Assembly (NCBI RefSeq): GCF_044762655.1
Contig: NZ_JBIWER010000002.1
Span: 372,001 to 436,000, forward strand
Length of the DNA: 64,000 nucleotides
DNA from: Psychrobacillus sp044762655
Lineage (GTDB): Bacteria > Bacillota > Bacilli > Bacillales_A > Planococcaceae
Direction of reading: 5' to 3'
Part shown: piece after piece, positions 51,269 through 60,605 of the stretch
Layout of the letters: each line of letters starts with the position of its first letter
Position numbering within the stretch: the first letter of the stretch is position 1
Notes under the pieces: model-generated
What the model was told of the DNA's origin: nothing
Database searches by the model: none
The model's input: only the letters and a program-made list of their open reading frames with translations
Made by a program: the position numbers and the translations under genes

Positions 51269-51427
51269 AAGCTTGTTCGTCACCTTTCAATTTATTAATT
51301 TCTCCGCCATTATACTCCAGCCACTTTTCCTTTTCTCGCTCCACTGCTCGATTTTGCCATTCAAACCAAACGTATGAACTCACTACAATGACTTTCTACA
51401 ACACTATTATTGTGCAGATCTCTTTTT
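51269..51427 (-). pseudogene. Truncated duplicate of the zinc-ribbon-like gene at 53549
   Basis: About 155 bases match 53562-53717 almost base for base, with a few substitutions and a 3-base deletion. The copy lacks the N-terminal CYCC part of the gene and ends at the junction with foreign sequence at about 51427. Confidence 0.75.
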
Positions 51428-51430
51428 GAG

Positions 51431-51562
51431 ATGCTAGAGCAAGCATGGAAGTACTATATAGGGGATGGACGTAAATCCATACCCTACGAAGATTTTGTCA
51501 TGCAATGCGATCAATTGAATAATGATAAAGGACATGTGCTGCATTATTTGAAATCGGTTTAA
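51431..51562 (+). pseudogene. Gene fragment of 43 codons
   Basis: MLEQAWKYYIGDGRKSIPYE... to a stop. It has no ribosome site and begins at the duplication junction, so it is probably the 3' end of a lost gene. Confidence 0.4.
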
Positions 51563-51601
51563 AACGTACTGCCACATTATGTTCAGTAGTGGGATGAGTG
51601 T

Positions 51602-51972
51602 ATGGAGAAATTAACAGTTTTTGATATGATAAATGAATTTGATGGATCAAGGTGTAAGTGGGTCGATGTGCTAGGAGATTTTGAGAAATGTACTGAATTA
51701 GCGATGATACCAACGGAAGTTTCAGTCCATTAGAAAATCCTTACAAATACCGCAGTGATGAATACTGAAAGGCTAACAAAATATGGAGTGAATATACGTA
51801 TGCGATATTCAGTCATATTGACCCAGGTGAAAAATCATGGCATGTTGCTTGCAATAGATTTAGAGCACACAGAGATAGCAATGAGCCTTGTTTGAGGGAA
51901 ATCCGTAGAACTAAGCGAGGTGATGATTTTAGACCATCTCAAGTGATTGATTACATTAGACACATAAAGTGA
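51602..51972 (+). pseudogene. Broken hypothetical (phage-like) gene
   Basis: MEKLTVFDMINEFDGSRCKW...MIPTEV, then a one-base frameshift, then SPLENPYKYRSDEY, an in-frame TGA (probably once Trp), and KANKIWSEYTYAIFSHIDPG...YIRHIK to a stop. The two halves fit one ~120-residue protein. Not recognised. Confidence 0.5.
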
Positions 51973-52091
51973 ATTACAATATTGAAATTGTATTTATATG
52001 TAAAAAAATAAATTGGATATATCACCACTATTATTATCAAGCTAATTATTAAAGATCAGGCTTTTTAGTACTTGTAAAAGGGTGAGAGTGA

Positions 52092-52250
52092 ATGCAACGA
52101 ATATTCCGAGATAGAAAAATTGAAAAAGGTCAAACTCGTAAAGAAATTGAGGACAAGATTGCAGAAAATGAAACAAGAGGATGGAAGCAAATAAGTGACA
52201 TAAAAGAATACTGTGGGAAATTCCAAGTATTGCTTAAATTTATGCCATAA
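52092..52250 (+). CDS. Small basic hypothetical protein, 52 aa
   Basis: MQRIFRDRKIEKGQTRKEIED..., highly charged and helical. AAGGGTGAGAG precedes the ATG. Possibly a phage-type small regulator or a relic; not recognised. Confidence 0.4.
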   Translation: MQRIFRDRKIEKGQTRKEIEDKIAENETRGWKQISDIKEYCGKFQVLLKFMP

Positions 52251-52293
52251 GGAGACTCTAAATTGGGCAAGACCATTACACAGTAAATCAAAA

Positions 52294-52322
52294 TAAAAAG
52301 GCAATCAAAATTAGATTGCCCA
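52294..52322 (-). terminator. Terminator of the DUF3231 gene
   Basis: On the minus strand GGGCAATC / GATTGCC with a 7-nt loop, followed by TTTTTATTTT. Confidence 0.8.
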
Positions 52323-52330
52323 AAGAATTA

Positions 52331-52843
52331 TTATTCTTTACCTGGAGAGTTTAAGTGTAGTGGAGGAGGAACAAGCCAACCTTTATCTTTGTTAAGTCTC
52401 AGAAGCTTGGCACCTATTTGCACTTTCTTCAATTGGAATTGACCAAACATTAAAGCGATATCTTCTCTAATGCACATTGCCATAGCTTGACTGCTAGCAA
52501 CTAAACCAGCTGATGAATTCATAGAAAGTGCAGCGCTAATTTCGGGATCATTAAATCTAGCGCCAACTGGAATATCCTCTAATCTAGCTTTTGGACGTTC
52601 AGGAGGTGACGGAGGAAGTCCTATACCATTAATTTTTAGTATTACTTCCAGTTGTTTGTTCTCATCTTTCATACACTCAATTGATTCATCGATGATTTTT
52701 GCTAAATCTTCGTCGCCAGTGTGATTAATAAATGTTTGGTATGCAGCTATTAGCCCGTTGTTTGTTGCTACATTCGTCCATATAGAAAATACTTCACCAT
52801 AATGTAATGGTTCATCTTTTGGGTTTCCACCTAATATTCCCAT
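52331..52843 (-). CDS. DUF3231 family protein (ferritin-like/coat F-like)
   Basis: A 170-residue helical protein. MGILGGNPKDEPLHYGEVFSIWTN at the start and the PPSPPERPKARLEDIPVGARF segment are typical of DUF3231. These are ferritin-like four-helix proteins, some related to spore coat protein F. I start at 52843, 8 bases after AGGGAG. Confidence 0.82.
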   Translation of the reverse strand: MGILGGNPKDEPLHYGEVFSIWTNVATNNGLIAAYQTFINHTGDEDLAKIIDESIECMKDENKQLEVILKINGIGLPPSPPERPKARLEDIPVGARFNDPEISAALSMNSSAGLVASSQAMAMCIREDIALMFGQFQLKKVQIGAKLLRLNKDKGWLVPPPLHLNSPGKE

Positions 52844-52935
52844 AATTGCACTCCCTATCTGATAATAATTTTTCAAGCAAAACTATTATGTGTAAAAATT
52901 AGGAAAAGTATTCATTTAGGAGGTTGGAACCATTC

Positions 52936-53136
52936 TTAAGTGTTTTCACTATCGAACTCCTGAGACATAAGTAATAATGCGTCCGTTAATAGTTTAAGAT
53001 TGGAGAGAATTAGTTCTTTAATTTGTAATTCAGGACATTTGTAATAATCATCAACGAGTCTGTTAAGCTCTTTATATAATAGTGATATAGGCACTTTTAC
53101 ACCAGCCTCTAGTAGTTCATATTTCTTACTAATCAT
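52936..53136 (-). CDS. Small hypothetical protein, 66 aa
   Basis: Helical, starting MISKKYELLEAGVKVPISLLYKELN. No good ribosome site upstream, so either a weakly expressed gene or a relic. Not recognised. Confidence 0.35.
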   Translation of the reverse strand: MISKKYELLEAGVKVPISLLYKELNRLVDDYYKCPELQIKELILSNLKLLTDALLLMSQEFDSENT

Positions 53137-53250
53137 TATGAAACATTTTATTATTAAATGAAAGTAAAATACCAAAATAACAAGTATTGTTAAAATTTAG
53201 AATAATTAGGTTTAATTAATATGCATATGCCGAGGATTGGGCGTTCTTAT

Positions 53251-53274
53251 AAAAAAAGACCCTATTCAAGGTCT
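53251..53274 (-). terminator. Terminator of the 59-aa gene
   Basis: AGACCTT / AGGGTCT stem and T7 on the minus strand. It overlaps the gene's stop region. Confidence 0.75.
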
Positions 53275-53445
53275 AATAGTTTTTATTTCATTATTCACAT
53301 GTTCCCGAAGGAGTAGTAATTCAATAACATCCTGACCGGAATATGAATATGGAGAATGGTCAGGAACAAGTTCATTGAATTGTCTAACGATATCATTAAG
53401 AGTTTCAAAATAAAAATCATTTAAGGTTAATTCCAATTTAGTCAA
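53266..53445 (-). CDS. Small hypothetical protein, 59 aa
   Basis: Helical acidic protein, MTKLELTLNDFYFETLNDIV.... TTG 53445 lies 8 bases after GAGGAGGG, so this start fits better than the overlapping GTG. It has its own terminator, which supports it as a real gene. Not recognised. Confidence 0.55.
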   Translation of the reverse strand: MTKLELTLNDFYFETLNDIVRQFNELVPDHSPYSYSGQDVIELLLLREHVNNEIKTIRP

Positions 53446-53548
53446 AGTGTTCACCCTCCTCTTTTTTAGAAGTTTGACCTTTTCGGGCGGAATTTATTCA
53501 AATCGCAAAATGGGGGCCAGAGCCTAGATTCGCATATGAAAATGGTTG

Positions 53549-53791
53549 TTATTGTATAAAAACTTGTTCGTCACCTTTCAATTTATTAATTTCTCCGCCA
53601 TTATACTCCAGCCACTTTTCCTTTTCTCGCTCCACTGCTCTATTTTGCAATTCAAACCAAACGTATGAACATTCACTACAATGACTCTCTACACCACTAT
53701 TATTGTGCAGATCTCTACTTATAAATAAAGTCCTTTTACGACAGCAGTAGCAATAAATTATTTTATCATCACTTTTTTTTATTATTAACAT
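53549..53791 (-). CDS. Small zinc-ribbon-like protein, 80 aa
   Basis: Residues 1-40 contain four Cys in two pairs (CYCCRKRT and SHCSECSYVW), a likely zinc ribbon. The C-terminal half is charged (NRAVEREKEKWLEYNGGEINK). ATG 53791 lies 9 bases after GGAGGT. A truncated near-identical copy is at 51269-51427. DNA- or RNA-binding is possible; not recognised. Confidence 0.65.
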   Translation of the reverse strand: MLIIKKSDDKIIYCYCCRKRTLFISRDLHNNSGVESHCSECSYVWFELQNRAVEREKEKWLEYNGGEINKLKGDEQVFIQ

Positions 53792-54055
53792 GATCATATT
53801 ACCTCCAATTTACAATATTTATTGTCTAAAATTTGGTTATTTATTCTAAAACCAATAATTTCATTGAATAAATTTGCTTTCTTAAAGGTAAAAATTGATT
53901 TTTAGTAAATGGTATTATGAAGATTACCTACATCGAATGAAATAAGTTTCAACCAAACTGGATATTTTGTTAATACATAAAAAGTTTGTGAAAGAATGCA
54001 TGTGATAATATTTTATGAATTGGAAAAGATACTCTTATGAAAGGAGGAATTGCGA

Positions 54056-54445
54056 ATGTCGATGAAAAAGTGGTTAACTGGATTGGTCGTTTTGCTTGCG
54101 ATGATTGTGGTTGTGATAACTCCAGGATCACTCAGTGTATTTGCTGAGTCAGGCGTCGTCACACAGCCAATTGAGTCAGAGAAAGCTATTGAAGTCGAGT
54201 TGAACAATAATTACTTTAATCCGAAAGTCATTACTATTCCTAATGGAAGAACGACAACGTTGATATTGAAAAACAAAGGTACGAAAAAGCACACCTTCAC
54301 AGTGGAAGAGCTCGGAATTGACGCCGAAATCCAACCGGGAACAGAAAAAACCATTACCGTGAATCCAATAAAAAGCCGTACATATAACCTGATATGTAGG
54401 TACCATTTCCAAGAAGGAATGGTTGGAAAAGTAATAGTCGAATAA
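54056..54445 (+). CDS. Exported cupredoxin-domain protein
   Basis: A 129-residue protein with a signal peptide (KKWLTGLVVLLAMIVVVIT, cut near VFA-ES) and a cupredoxin domain (EVELNNNYFNPKVITIPNGR; KKHTFTVEELG). The likely copper ligands are His in KKHTF, then Cys, His and Met in CRYHFQEGM, a complete type-1 set. It should be an outer-surface electron carrier or copper protein. AAAGGAGG site before ATG 54056. Confidence 0.87.
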   Translation: MSMKKWLTGLVVLLAMIVVVITPGSLSVFAESGVVTQPIESEKAIEVELNNNYFNPKVITIPNGRTTTLILKNKGTKKHTFTVEELGIDAEIQPGTEKTITVNPIKSRTYNLICRYHFQEGMVGKVIVE

Positions 54446-54447
54446 CA

Positions 54448-54478
54448 AGCAGGGCCAATTGGTCCTTGCTTTTTTAAT
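54448..54478 (+). terminator. Terminator after the cupredoxin gene
   Basis: AAGCAGGGCCAA / TTGGTCCTTGCTT followed by T6. Confidence 0.88.
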
Positions 54479-54743
54479 AGGCAACGATAACTTAGTTGTT
54501 ATTACCCAGACATCATAACAGCTAAGTTTCCTCAGCGACCAAATGTTACTTTAAAATGGGAAATGCTCACTTTTTGAGGTAGGCGAGAAAAGATTTGTTC
54601 CATATTCACTAGTATTAATAGAACTAAAAAATTGAAGAAAACAGGTATTTGGAATCAATATCGGAGAAAACATAATAGTTCTATGTTTTTGAGGAACAAT
54701 AAATTGAAAAGTAATAAAAAGGATATATAAAGCGAGGAGTTCT

Positions 54744-55478
54744 ATGAAAAAGGTTGCAATGTTTTTCCTATGTCTACTTATATTAACTCTCCCATCACAA
54801 GTTTTTGCTCAACGTAAAGTACCTATTTTAATATATCATTCGATTGATGAATTTAAAGGGCATGGTTCAAAGGAGTTATATGTAACACCGAAGAATTTCG
54901 AGAAACAAATGATATATCTAAGAGAGCATGGCTACACATTATTAACTTTTGATCGATGGCAAGACATTAATAAAGTAAACAAACCCATTTTCATTACCTT
55001 AGATGATGGGTACAAAAACAATCTTAATGCATTTGGTATCTTTCAAAAACTGAAAAACGAACGTTTTAAACCAACTGGTACCATTTTTGTTATTTCTGAC
55101 TTTATCGGTCGCTCCAACCGATTAACGGAATCGGATTTAAAAATGATGTCTGATTCGGGAATCATCTCAATTCAGTCTCATACTGCTACACATCCTGATT
55201 TGACGAAAATAAAAAATTATGAATATGAACTGAAAGAGTCCAAAGATAAAATTCAGAAAATAACGGGCAAACCAGTTAATGCTCTTGCGTATCCATACGG
55301 AAAATTCAATAATAAGGTCGTAGCAGAAACGAAGAAATACTATTTGTTTGGAATTACGACAACTCCTGAACTATTTTCTGAGAAGGGCATAAAAGACGAA
55401 TTCTATCTTTTACCACGGATCTATATCAAGTATGAAACTACTATTGATGACTTTGCAAAAATTGTTGAAGGGGAATGA
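54744..55478 (+). CDS. Exported polysaccharide deacetylase family protein
   Basis: A 244-residue CE4-type protein. Signal peptide 1-22 (cut near VFA-QR), then VPILIYHSIDE, FITLDDGYKNN (the metal Asp pair of motif 1, TxDDGY), SIQSHTATHPDLTK (H-x-x-x-H), and ALAYPYGKFN (motif 3). It should remove N-acetyl groups from surface polymers such as peptidoglycan or PNAG. GCGAGGAG site. A terminator hairpin (GCGATTAC / GTAATCG) lies at 55484-55510. Confidence 0.92.
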   Translation: MKKVAMFFLCLLILTLPSQVFAQRKVPILIYHSIDEFKGHGSKELYVTPKNFEKQMIYLREHGYTLLTFDRWQDINKVNKPIFITLDDGYKNNLNAFGIFQKLKNERFKPTGTIFVISDFIGRSNRLTESDLKMMSDSGIISIQSHTATHPDLTKIKNYEYELKESKDKIQKITGKPVNALAYPYGKFNNKVVAETKKYYLFGITTTPELFSEKGIKDEFYLLPRIYIKYETTIDDFAKIVEGE

Positions 55479-55513
55479 AGGCGATTACTATACCAGGTAA
55501 TCGTTTTTTCTTT

Positions 55514-55905
55514 TGGAACCAAACCCATTTGTTGCCGCGTTTGTTTTTCGAGCATTTCCTGTCAACTAGATTCAACTAAGAGAAGAAAACGGGTAAAATA
55601 GTAAGCCATAAAAGTTATTTCTTCAGGAAGGAATTTATTTTAGCTGCTGCCGAAGAACTTGGTATAAAGGCACAATTAGTAAAATCACCAGTAAATTGGA
55701 ATTAATTGAAATGAGAAATGACCTCTTATAAATAACAAAAAAGACTAGAACAAGATCAGACTATCCCGACTGATTTGGATCTGGTTTGTAAAGTATGAAT
55801 TGTTGTCCTACTTTGAAATTAGAATAGGTAAACTGCGAGCTAAAACCAAGAAGTTTTTGTACAAACAAAGCAATAGAACTGTACAGTAATATACTTATAT
55901 ATTTT
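55514..55905. other. Gene-free stretch with a short relic
   Basis: 55640-55705 reads FILAAAEELGIKAQLVKSPVNWN to a stop without a start, a likely gene relic. Nothing else is supported. The ger operon ends at the right edge of this interval. Confidence 0.4.
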
Positions 55906-56136
55906 TTATCTTTGTTGTTTCTTTTTTCTTTTATTATAAAAGGTACGAAATGGACCAACAACGATAAGACCAATTAAGAGAAAGAAAATAACTATTTCTG
56001 CTACTTCCATCACTAGAAAAGGTCTAATAGCATTATTGAAGGAGGTGTTTAGGTCAAAACCTAAAAGAATGTCTATGCATAGAGAAAAAACAGTTAAAAA
56101 GACGAACATCAGAATAGAAATACCGATTATTTTCAT
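55906..56136 (-). CDS. Small two-helix membrane protein, putative germinant receptor D subunit
   Basis: A 76-residue protein with two helices (about 3-27 and 40-62) and a basic tail (RTFYNKRKKKQQR). It overlaps the gerXB stop by four bases (ATGA), so it is coupled to the operon. Its size and two-helix form fit the D subunits known from some Bacillus germinant receptor operons. That match is by size, topology and context, not sequence identity. Confidence 0.65.
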   Translation of the reverse strand: MKIIGISILMFVFLTVFSLCIDILLGFDLNTSFNNAIRPFLVMEVAEIVIFFLLIGLIVVGPFRTFYNKRKKKQQR

Positions 56137-57290
56137 TTTTTATCACGCTCCACTAAACGATACTTCCTTTTTGGAAATAAATTTTTACTTTGCTTGCTTT
56201 TATTTTTTTTGTTCTTAATAAATGCAATCAGAAGTAACAGACTTGGAACAATTACTTGAAGTGGGAGATGCAAATAAAGGGTAATAACATGAAGCCCTTC
56301 TTTTACATGTTCAGAAAAATTACTGGCTATTGTTATGGAAAGAATCAGGATGGCTATTCCTAATGGGAAAGCTAATCGTGCGGAATCTTTGACTTTAAAT
56401 AAATTGGCTGTTCCTACTACAGATGCATAGAAAAACACGCACATTTTAAAAAATACACTGATAACCGTTATTAGTATAAAATAAACATCTAACCGTTCTA
56501 AAAAACCGGCTACCTCTATTGTTTGTATAGTAGAAAGAAAGGGGAAGGGTGAACGGGTAACGTTATTTACACCTAGTACACTAACATTTATGGCCATTAC
56601 TGAAGCTAATATGAGTCCGCTGAATCCTATTGCTAGTAAACCAATTCGTTTCACTTTTTCCGGTCGATTTAAATAGGGGAGGATCATAGCAAATGCAATC
56701 ACCTCACCAAATGGAAAGTATAGGGTTTGAGTAAATGTCGTTTTTATAACAGGCTTGATACCTTCTTCAAGCACAGGTTCTAAGTTAGAAATTCGTATTA
56801 TCCCGGAAACAACTATTAAAAAAAGAACGCTTATCCCAAGTAAAAAGATTAGAATAAATAGTAATTCACTTGTTCGCGCTAATACCTCAATACCCTTACG
56901 AATTGTATATATAACTATAAGAACCATCAATGTATTTAATATAAACAAAGGAGTTTCCCAATAAAAGTCTGTAATTAGCATTTCTCCGAAATCCCTCAAC
57001 ACTCTTGCAGAAAGATATATAAAATAGAGTACGTAAATGAAGGCAAATATTTTCCCAAAAAAACTTCCCATAATTTTTTGTATATATTCAGTTGGAGGTA
57101 TATCTGGATAATATGAGTAGAGACCATAATAGACCAAATATAAGCAAAAACCACCAACCATACCAACCAATATAGCAAGCCATGCATCCTGTTTTGCTTC
57201 TATTGCAATAGGTACCAACAAGGCACTACCAAGTTCAAACAAGACAATTAGAATGAATAGCTGATAGGTGCTGATTTTTGCCTTTTCCAA
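56133..57290 (-). CDS. Spore germination protein GerXB (GerAB/APC family)
   Basis: A 385-residue, ten-helix membrane protein of the amino-acid/polyamine permease-like GerAB family: starts MEKAKISTYQLFILIVLFELG, with QDAWLAILVGMVGG and PFPFLSTIQTIEVAGFLERLD. It is the ligand-sensing subunit in related receptors. TTG start at 57290, behind GGAGTG. It lies between gerXC and the small subunit. Confidence 0.93.
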   Translation of the reverse strand: MEKAKISTYQLFILIVLFELGSALLVPIAIEAKQDAWLAILVGMVGGFCLYLVYYGLYSYYPDIPPTEYIQKIMGSFFGKIFAFIYVLYFIYLSARVLRDFGEMLITDFYWETPLFILNTLMVLIVIYTIRKGIEVLARTSELLFILIFLLGISVLFLIVVSGIIRISNLEPVLEEGIKPVIKTTFTQTLYFPFGEVIAFAMILPYLNRPEKVKRIGLLAIGFSGLILASVMAINVSVLGVNNVTRSPFPFLSTIQTIEVAGFLERLDVYFILITVISVFFKMCVFFYASVVGTANLFKVKDSARLAFPLGIAILILSITIASNFSEHVKEGLHVITLYLHLPLQVIVPSLLLLIAFIKNKKNKSKQSKNLFPKRKYRLVERDKK

Positions 57291-57315
57291 TGTTTTTCAC
57301 TCCATTTCTTGACAC

Positions 57316-58533
57316 TTATTGTTTCATATCAGAAAGATATGAATTGGTTCTATTACCAGAACGTCGTATAAATGCTTCCACCTTCACATTTACCTTTAAG
57401 TTTGGAAAATATGTATCATTCCAATCGTTCTTCATCTTTTTCCATTTTTCTGGGTCAGAACGATGAACCACTTCCCCAAATCCAAAAACATCTGATTTGT
57501 TTTGCTGCGTCCGTATAACAGTATTTTCCAATTGCTTCTTAATTTCTTTTTCTAATTCCTTTTCTATATCCAAAATCTCATACGGATCGGTTAAATCAAT
57601 TTGTGACCTTACTTCGCGAATATCACCTTCCGCTCGTACTCTAACTGTAATGACAGGGAGGTTGTTTGATGTATCAGCTGAGACTTTTGTTTTTTGACGG
57701 AGCACGTTGTAAGTCAAGGTGTTTTTCTGTCCTTCCCGGTCTAATATCACATCTGTCTGTTGGATTTTATCCAATATCCATACTACTCCTCTAGACATAT
57801 CACCTTGATACCAGTCAACCAACTTTCCTTCTTTAAAAATGGCCAGTCCGTCAGATTCAAGAGTGGTATCCAGTTCGGACTGTTGAATATTATCTATCTT
57901 TTTTCCTTGTTGGATATCTCCTTTTAAGCTAAATCCACTAATAACTGTTTCTTTCCCTGCAGAGGTGAGAGTAGTAATAACGTCCTGAAGGTTAACTTCC
58001 ATACTTTCTCCTCTTGCTCTTTCGGTAGTCTGTAAAGTCCCGTTCACTTTCTCGGCTGGAATCCTATCAATCGCAGTCAAAGATTTAAGAAGATCACCTG
58101 CTTTTGTATGATGGGCTATTACCATCCTTGACGTCATTCGAATTTCTGGATCACGTTCAAAGGCATCTAAAATTTCTGTAATGCCTTCTTCTCTTGCTAA
58201 CTCCTCACTAATAACAATTAAATTTGCATGTGCGTGATATAGCCTTCGTGAGATTTTAGATGTCGCATGAAAATGTGCTTCCAGAACACTGTCTCCCATA
58301 GCTGTGTAAACGGTAACTGTGGGGCTTTGGCCACTTCCTCCACCTTGAAGTCCTCCTGCTACGTTTCCAGGATTGATAAGTTGAATGGTCTTGACATACT
58401 TACCCTCTTCATTTTTGTCAATCGCCATTGCAGATATTATCGCCAGTTCATTTAACTCTTTTTGATTCCAACACCCTGAGATGAAAACTGTGCTTGTCAT
58501 AATCAAGAAAAGAAGAATCCATTTATGATTCAT
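57316..58533 (-). CDS. Spore germination lipoprotein GerXC
   Basis: A 405-residue lipoprotein: signal MNHKWILLFLIMTSTVFISGC with lipobox ISGC, then the GerAC family pattern WNQKELNELAIISAMAIDK and DVITTLTSAGKETVISGF. It anchors in the inner spore membrane. It overlaps the gerXA 3' end by 11 bases. I choose ATG 58533, following AAAGGTG, not the GTG at 58542. Confidence 0.93.
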   Translation of the reverse strand: MNHKWILLFLIMTSTVFISGCWNQKELNELAIISAMAIDKNEEGKYVKTIQLINPGNVAGGLQGGGSGQSPTVTVYTAMGDSVLEAHFHATSKISRRLYHAHANLIVISEELAREEGITEILDAFERDPEIRMTSRMVIAHHTKAGDLLKSLTAIDRIPAEKVNGTLQTTERARGESMEVNLQDVITTLTSAGKETVISGFSLKGDIQQGKKIDNIQQSELDTTLESDGLAIFKEGKLVDWYQGDMSRGVVWILDKIQQTDVILDREGQKNTLTYNVLRQKTKVSADTSNNLPVITVRVRAEGDIREVRSQIDLTDPYEILDIEKELEKEIKKQLENTVIRTQQNKSDVFGFGEVVHRSDPEKWKKMKNDWNDTYFPNLKVNVKVEAFIRRSGNRTNSYLSDMKQ

Positions 58534-60163
58534 GCCGTTCACCTTTCTCCATGTTAGTAGTATTTTTCATAATACGAGTACGAGGAGGCTGTGGTTTCTG
58601 ATCTTCCCCTTGGCTAACCCTATTTGGGCCACTCATCAATTGTGGTCTTTTTTTGTAAGCCCAAATTGGTCTACGGAAAATGGTATCACCTGCTTCCTCA
58701 CGGATAAATGGTGCAAGAGGGGACATATATGGAACACCGAACGAACGTAGGCTGCATAAGTGAACTATCAGCAGTATAAACATTAGAATAACTCCATAAA
58801 AACCGAATGTAGCTGCACTGACCATAAAAATAAATCTAACTAAACGGGCTGATATTGCAACTGCATAGGAAGGTGTCGCAAAACTGGCGATTGCGGTCAA
58901 AGAGACTACTATTACCATTGCAGGTGACACAATGCCAGCCTGAATTGCAGCCTGTCCAATGACAAGTGCTCCTACTATAGATATAGTGGAACCCATAGCT
59001 TTGGGCATGCGAATACCTGCCTCTCTTAAAATTTCAAAAGTTATTTCCATTATGAGTGCTTCAACAAATGCAGGAAACGGAACAGATTCCCTTTGTGCTG
59101 CAATAATTATAGCCAATTTTGTTGGAATCATCTCCTGATGAAAGGTGGTAGCTGCGATGTATATAGCAGGGCCGACAAGGGATATAAAGAAGATTACAGT
59201 ACGTAAAAAGCGAATAGCTGTTGAGATATCAAAACGTTCATAATAATCTTCAACTGATTGAAAAAAATCTATAAATAGGGCAGGTACCAGCAATACAAAA
59301 GGGGTCCCATTTACAAAAATAGCAATCTTTCCTTCTAATAAATTACCCGCCACACTATCCGGCCTTTCTGTATGATGTATCGTAGGAAAAGTAGTATTTG
59401 TTTGATCTTCTATTAGCTGTTCAATATATCCGGATTCTAAGATGCCATCAATGTTTATTCTTTTTAAACGTTTACGTACTTCTTCTATTATTTCATTCTT
59501 TGCGATGCCATTTATATACATAATTGAAACTTCTGTTTTTGTCATTTTGCCAATATTGATGGACTCAACCCATAAATCTGTATTGTTGATTATTCGACGA
59601 ACCATGGCTATATTTGTCTCTATTGACTCGTTAAACGCTTCTTTAGAGCCTCGAATAGAAACATTTGTAGTAGATTCTTGAACAGACCTTCTCTGTCCAC
59701 CTTGTGTGCTCGCACAAATCCCTTTGCTTATTCCATCGATGAGTGTAATAGTTCCACCCGACATTAATGCAGTAAATAGTTTTTCCCAGTCACTAACTAC
59801 TTTGATTCCGCCTACAGAAACAACATCTTCGGTGAGAACTTCTAATACGTCTTGTGGTACGAGCTTTTCACTTAAATTTTGGTTATTCATAATTGGTTCG
59901 ATAACAAAATCGTTAACCGATTGATTGTCAACCATTCCTTTTACATATAAAATGGCTATTTTTAGCTTGGAATTATGCCCAATTTTTAATTGGCGGATTA
60001 CGATATCTGAACTGTTTCCTGTTTTTTGTTTAATGACTTCAAGATTCTTGGACAAAGAGCTTTCAATGAGGTTCGGTGGTCTGTTGTGAGATTGATTTTG
60101 ATTGTTAATCTCTTGGATCTTTCTATCATTTTTTGGATTCTTTCGTTTTAAAAATGAAAACAT
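58523..60163 (-). CDS. Spore germination protein GerXA
   Basis: A 546-residue GerAA family protein. The N-terminal hydrophilic part (about 1-290) has the conserved VGGIKVVSDWEKLFTALMSGGTITLIDG in pieces. The C-terminal part has about five helices and the family PFPAFVEALIMEITFEILREAG and PKAMGSTISIVGALVIGQAA. It is the first gene of a gerXA-XC-XB-small-subunit operon on the minus strand (order A-C-B, as in gerK). Germinant unknown. Confidence 0.94.
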   Translation of the reverse strand: MFSFLKRKNPKNDRKIQEINNQNQSHNRPPNLIESSLSKNLEVIKQKTGNSSDIVIRQLKIGHNSKLKIAILYVKGMVDNQSVNDFVIEPIMNNQNLSEKLVPQDVLEVLTEDVVSVGGIKVVSDWEKLFTALMSGGTITLIDGISKGICASTQGGQRRSVQESTTNVSIRGSKEAFNESIETNIAMVRRIINNTDLWVESINIGKMTKTEVSIMYINGIAKNEIIEEVRKRLKRINIDGILESGYIEQLIEDQTNTTFPTIHHTERPDSVAGNLLEGKIAIFVNGTPFVLLVPALFIDFFQSVEDYYERFDISTAIRFLRTVIFFISLVGPAIYIAATTFHQEMIPTKLAIIIAAQRESVPFPAFVEALIMEITFEILREAGIRMPKAMGSTISIVGALVIGQAAIQAGIVSPAMVIVVSLTAIASFATPSYAVAISARLVRFIFMVSAATFGFYGVILMFILLIVHLCSLRSFGVPYMSPLAPFIREEAGDTIFRRPIWAYKKRPQLMSGPNRVSQGEDQKPQPPRTRIMKNTTNMEKGERHES

Positions 60164-60382
60164 AGCTCAAATACCTTTCTTTTTCAACTCATTTTGTTCA
60201 AGATAGGAACATTTTAAACAAAATGGAAAAAGATTAGTCATGAAAAAAGTCAAATTGGAGATTTCTCATGAAGATTTTAAATTTTTTCCATTATACACAC
60301 TATTTAAGAATCTCAATTATTCTGAATATAAACTTCATTTTTGGGGCAATCTTAAATGGATGAAAAGAATGGGAGGTGCCGA

Positions 60383-60589
60383 ATGTTTGAAAAAAAATTA
60401 GCACTTCATGAAACTTTGGAATTTCATGAAGTAATAAATTTTAAGACAGTATGTTTACTTAAATCTAAAATGATGCAGGGTATCGTTTTTGACCAAGATC
60501 TAAAAGCGCTAATGGAGAAGGATGTAAAACAATCTATACCAGCTTTAACTGCAATGATAAAACTATATTCAAATTCTGAGTTAAAATAA
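60383..60589 (+). CDS. Spore coat protein, YraG-like
   Basis: A 68-residue helical protein (MFEKKLALHETLEFHEVINFKT, then DLKALMEKDVKQSIPAL). It resembles the short coat F-related proteins YraE/YraG next to adhB in B. subtilis. ATG 60383 is 6 bases after GGGAGGTG; an earlier in-frame ATG lacks a site. It leads a three-gene cluster. Confidence 0.75.
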   Translation: MFEKKLALHETLEFHEVINFKTVCLLKSKMMQGIVFDQDLKALMEKDVKQSIPALTAMIKLYSNSELK

Positions 60590-60605
60590 TCGGAGGTCGG
60601 TTCGT

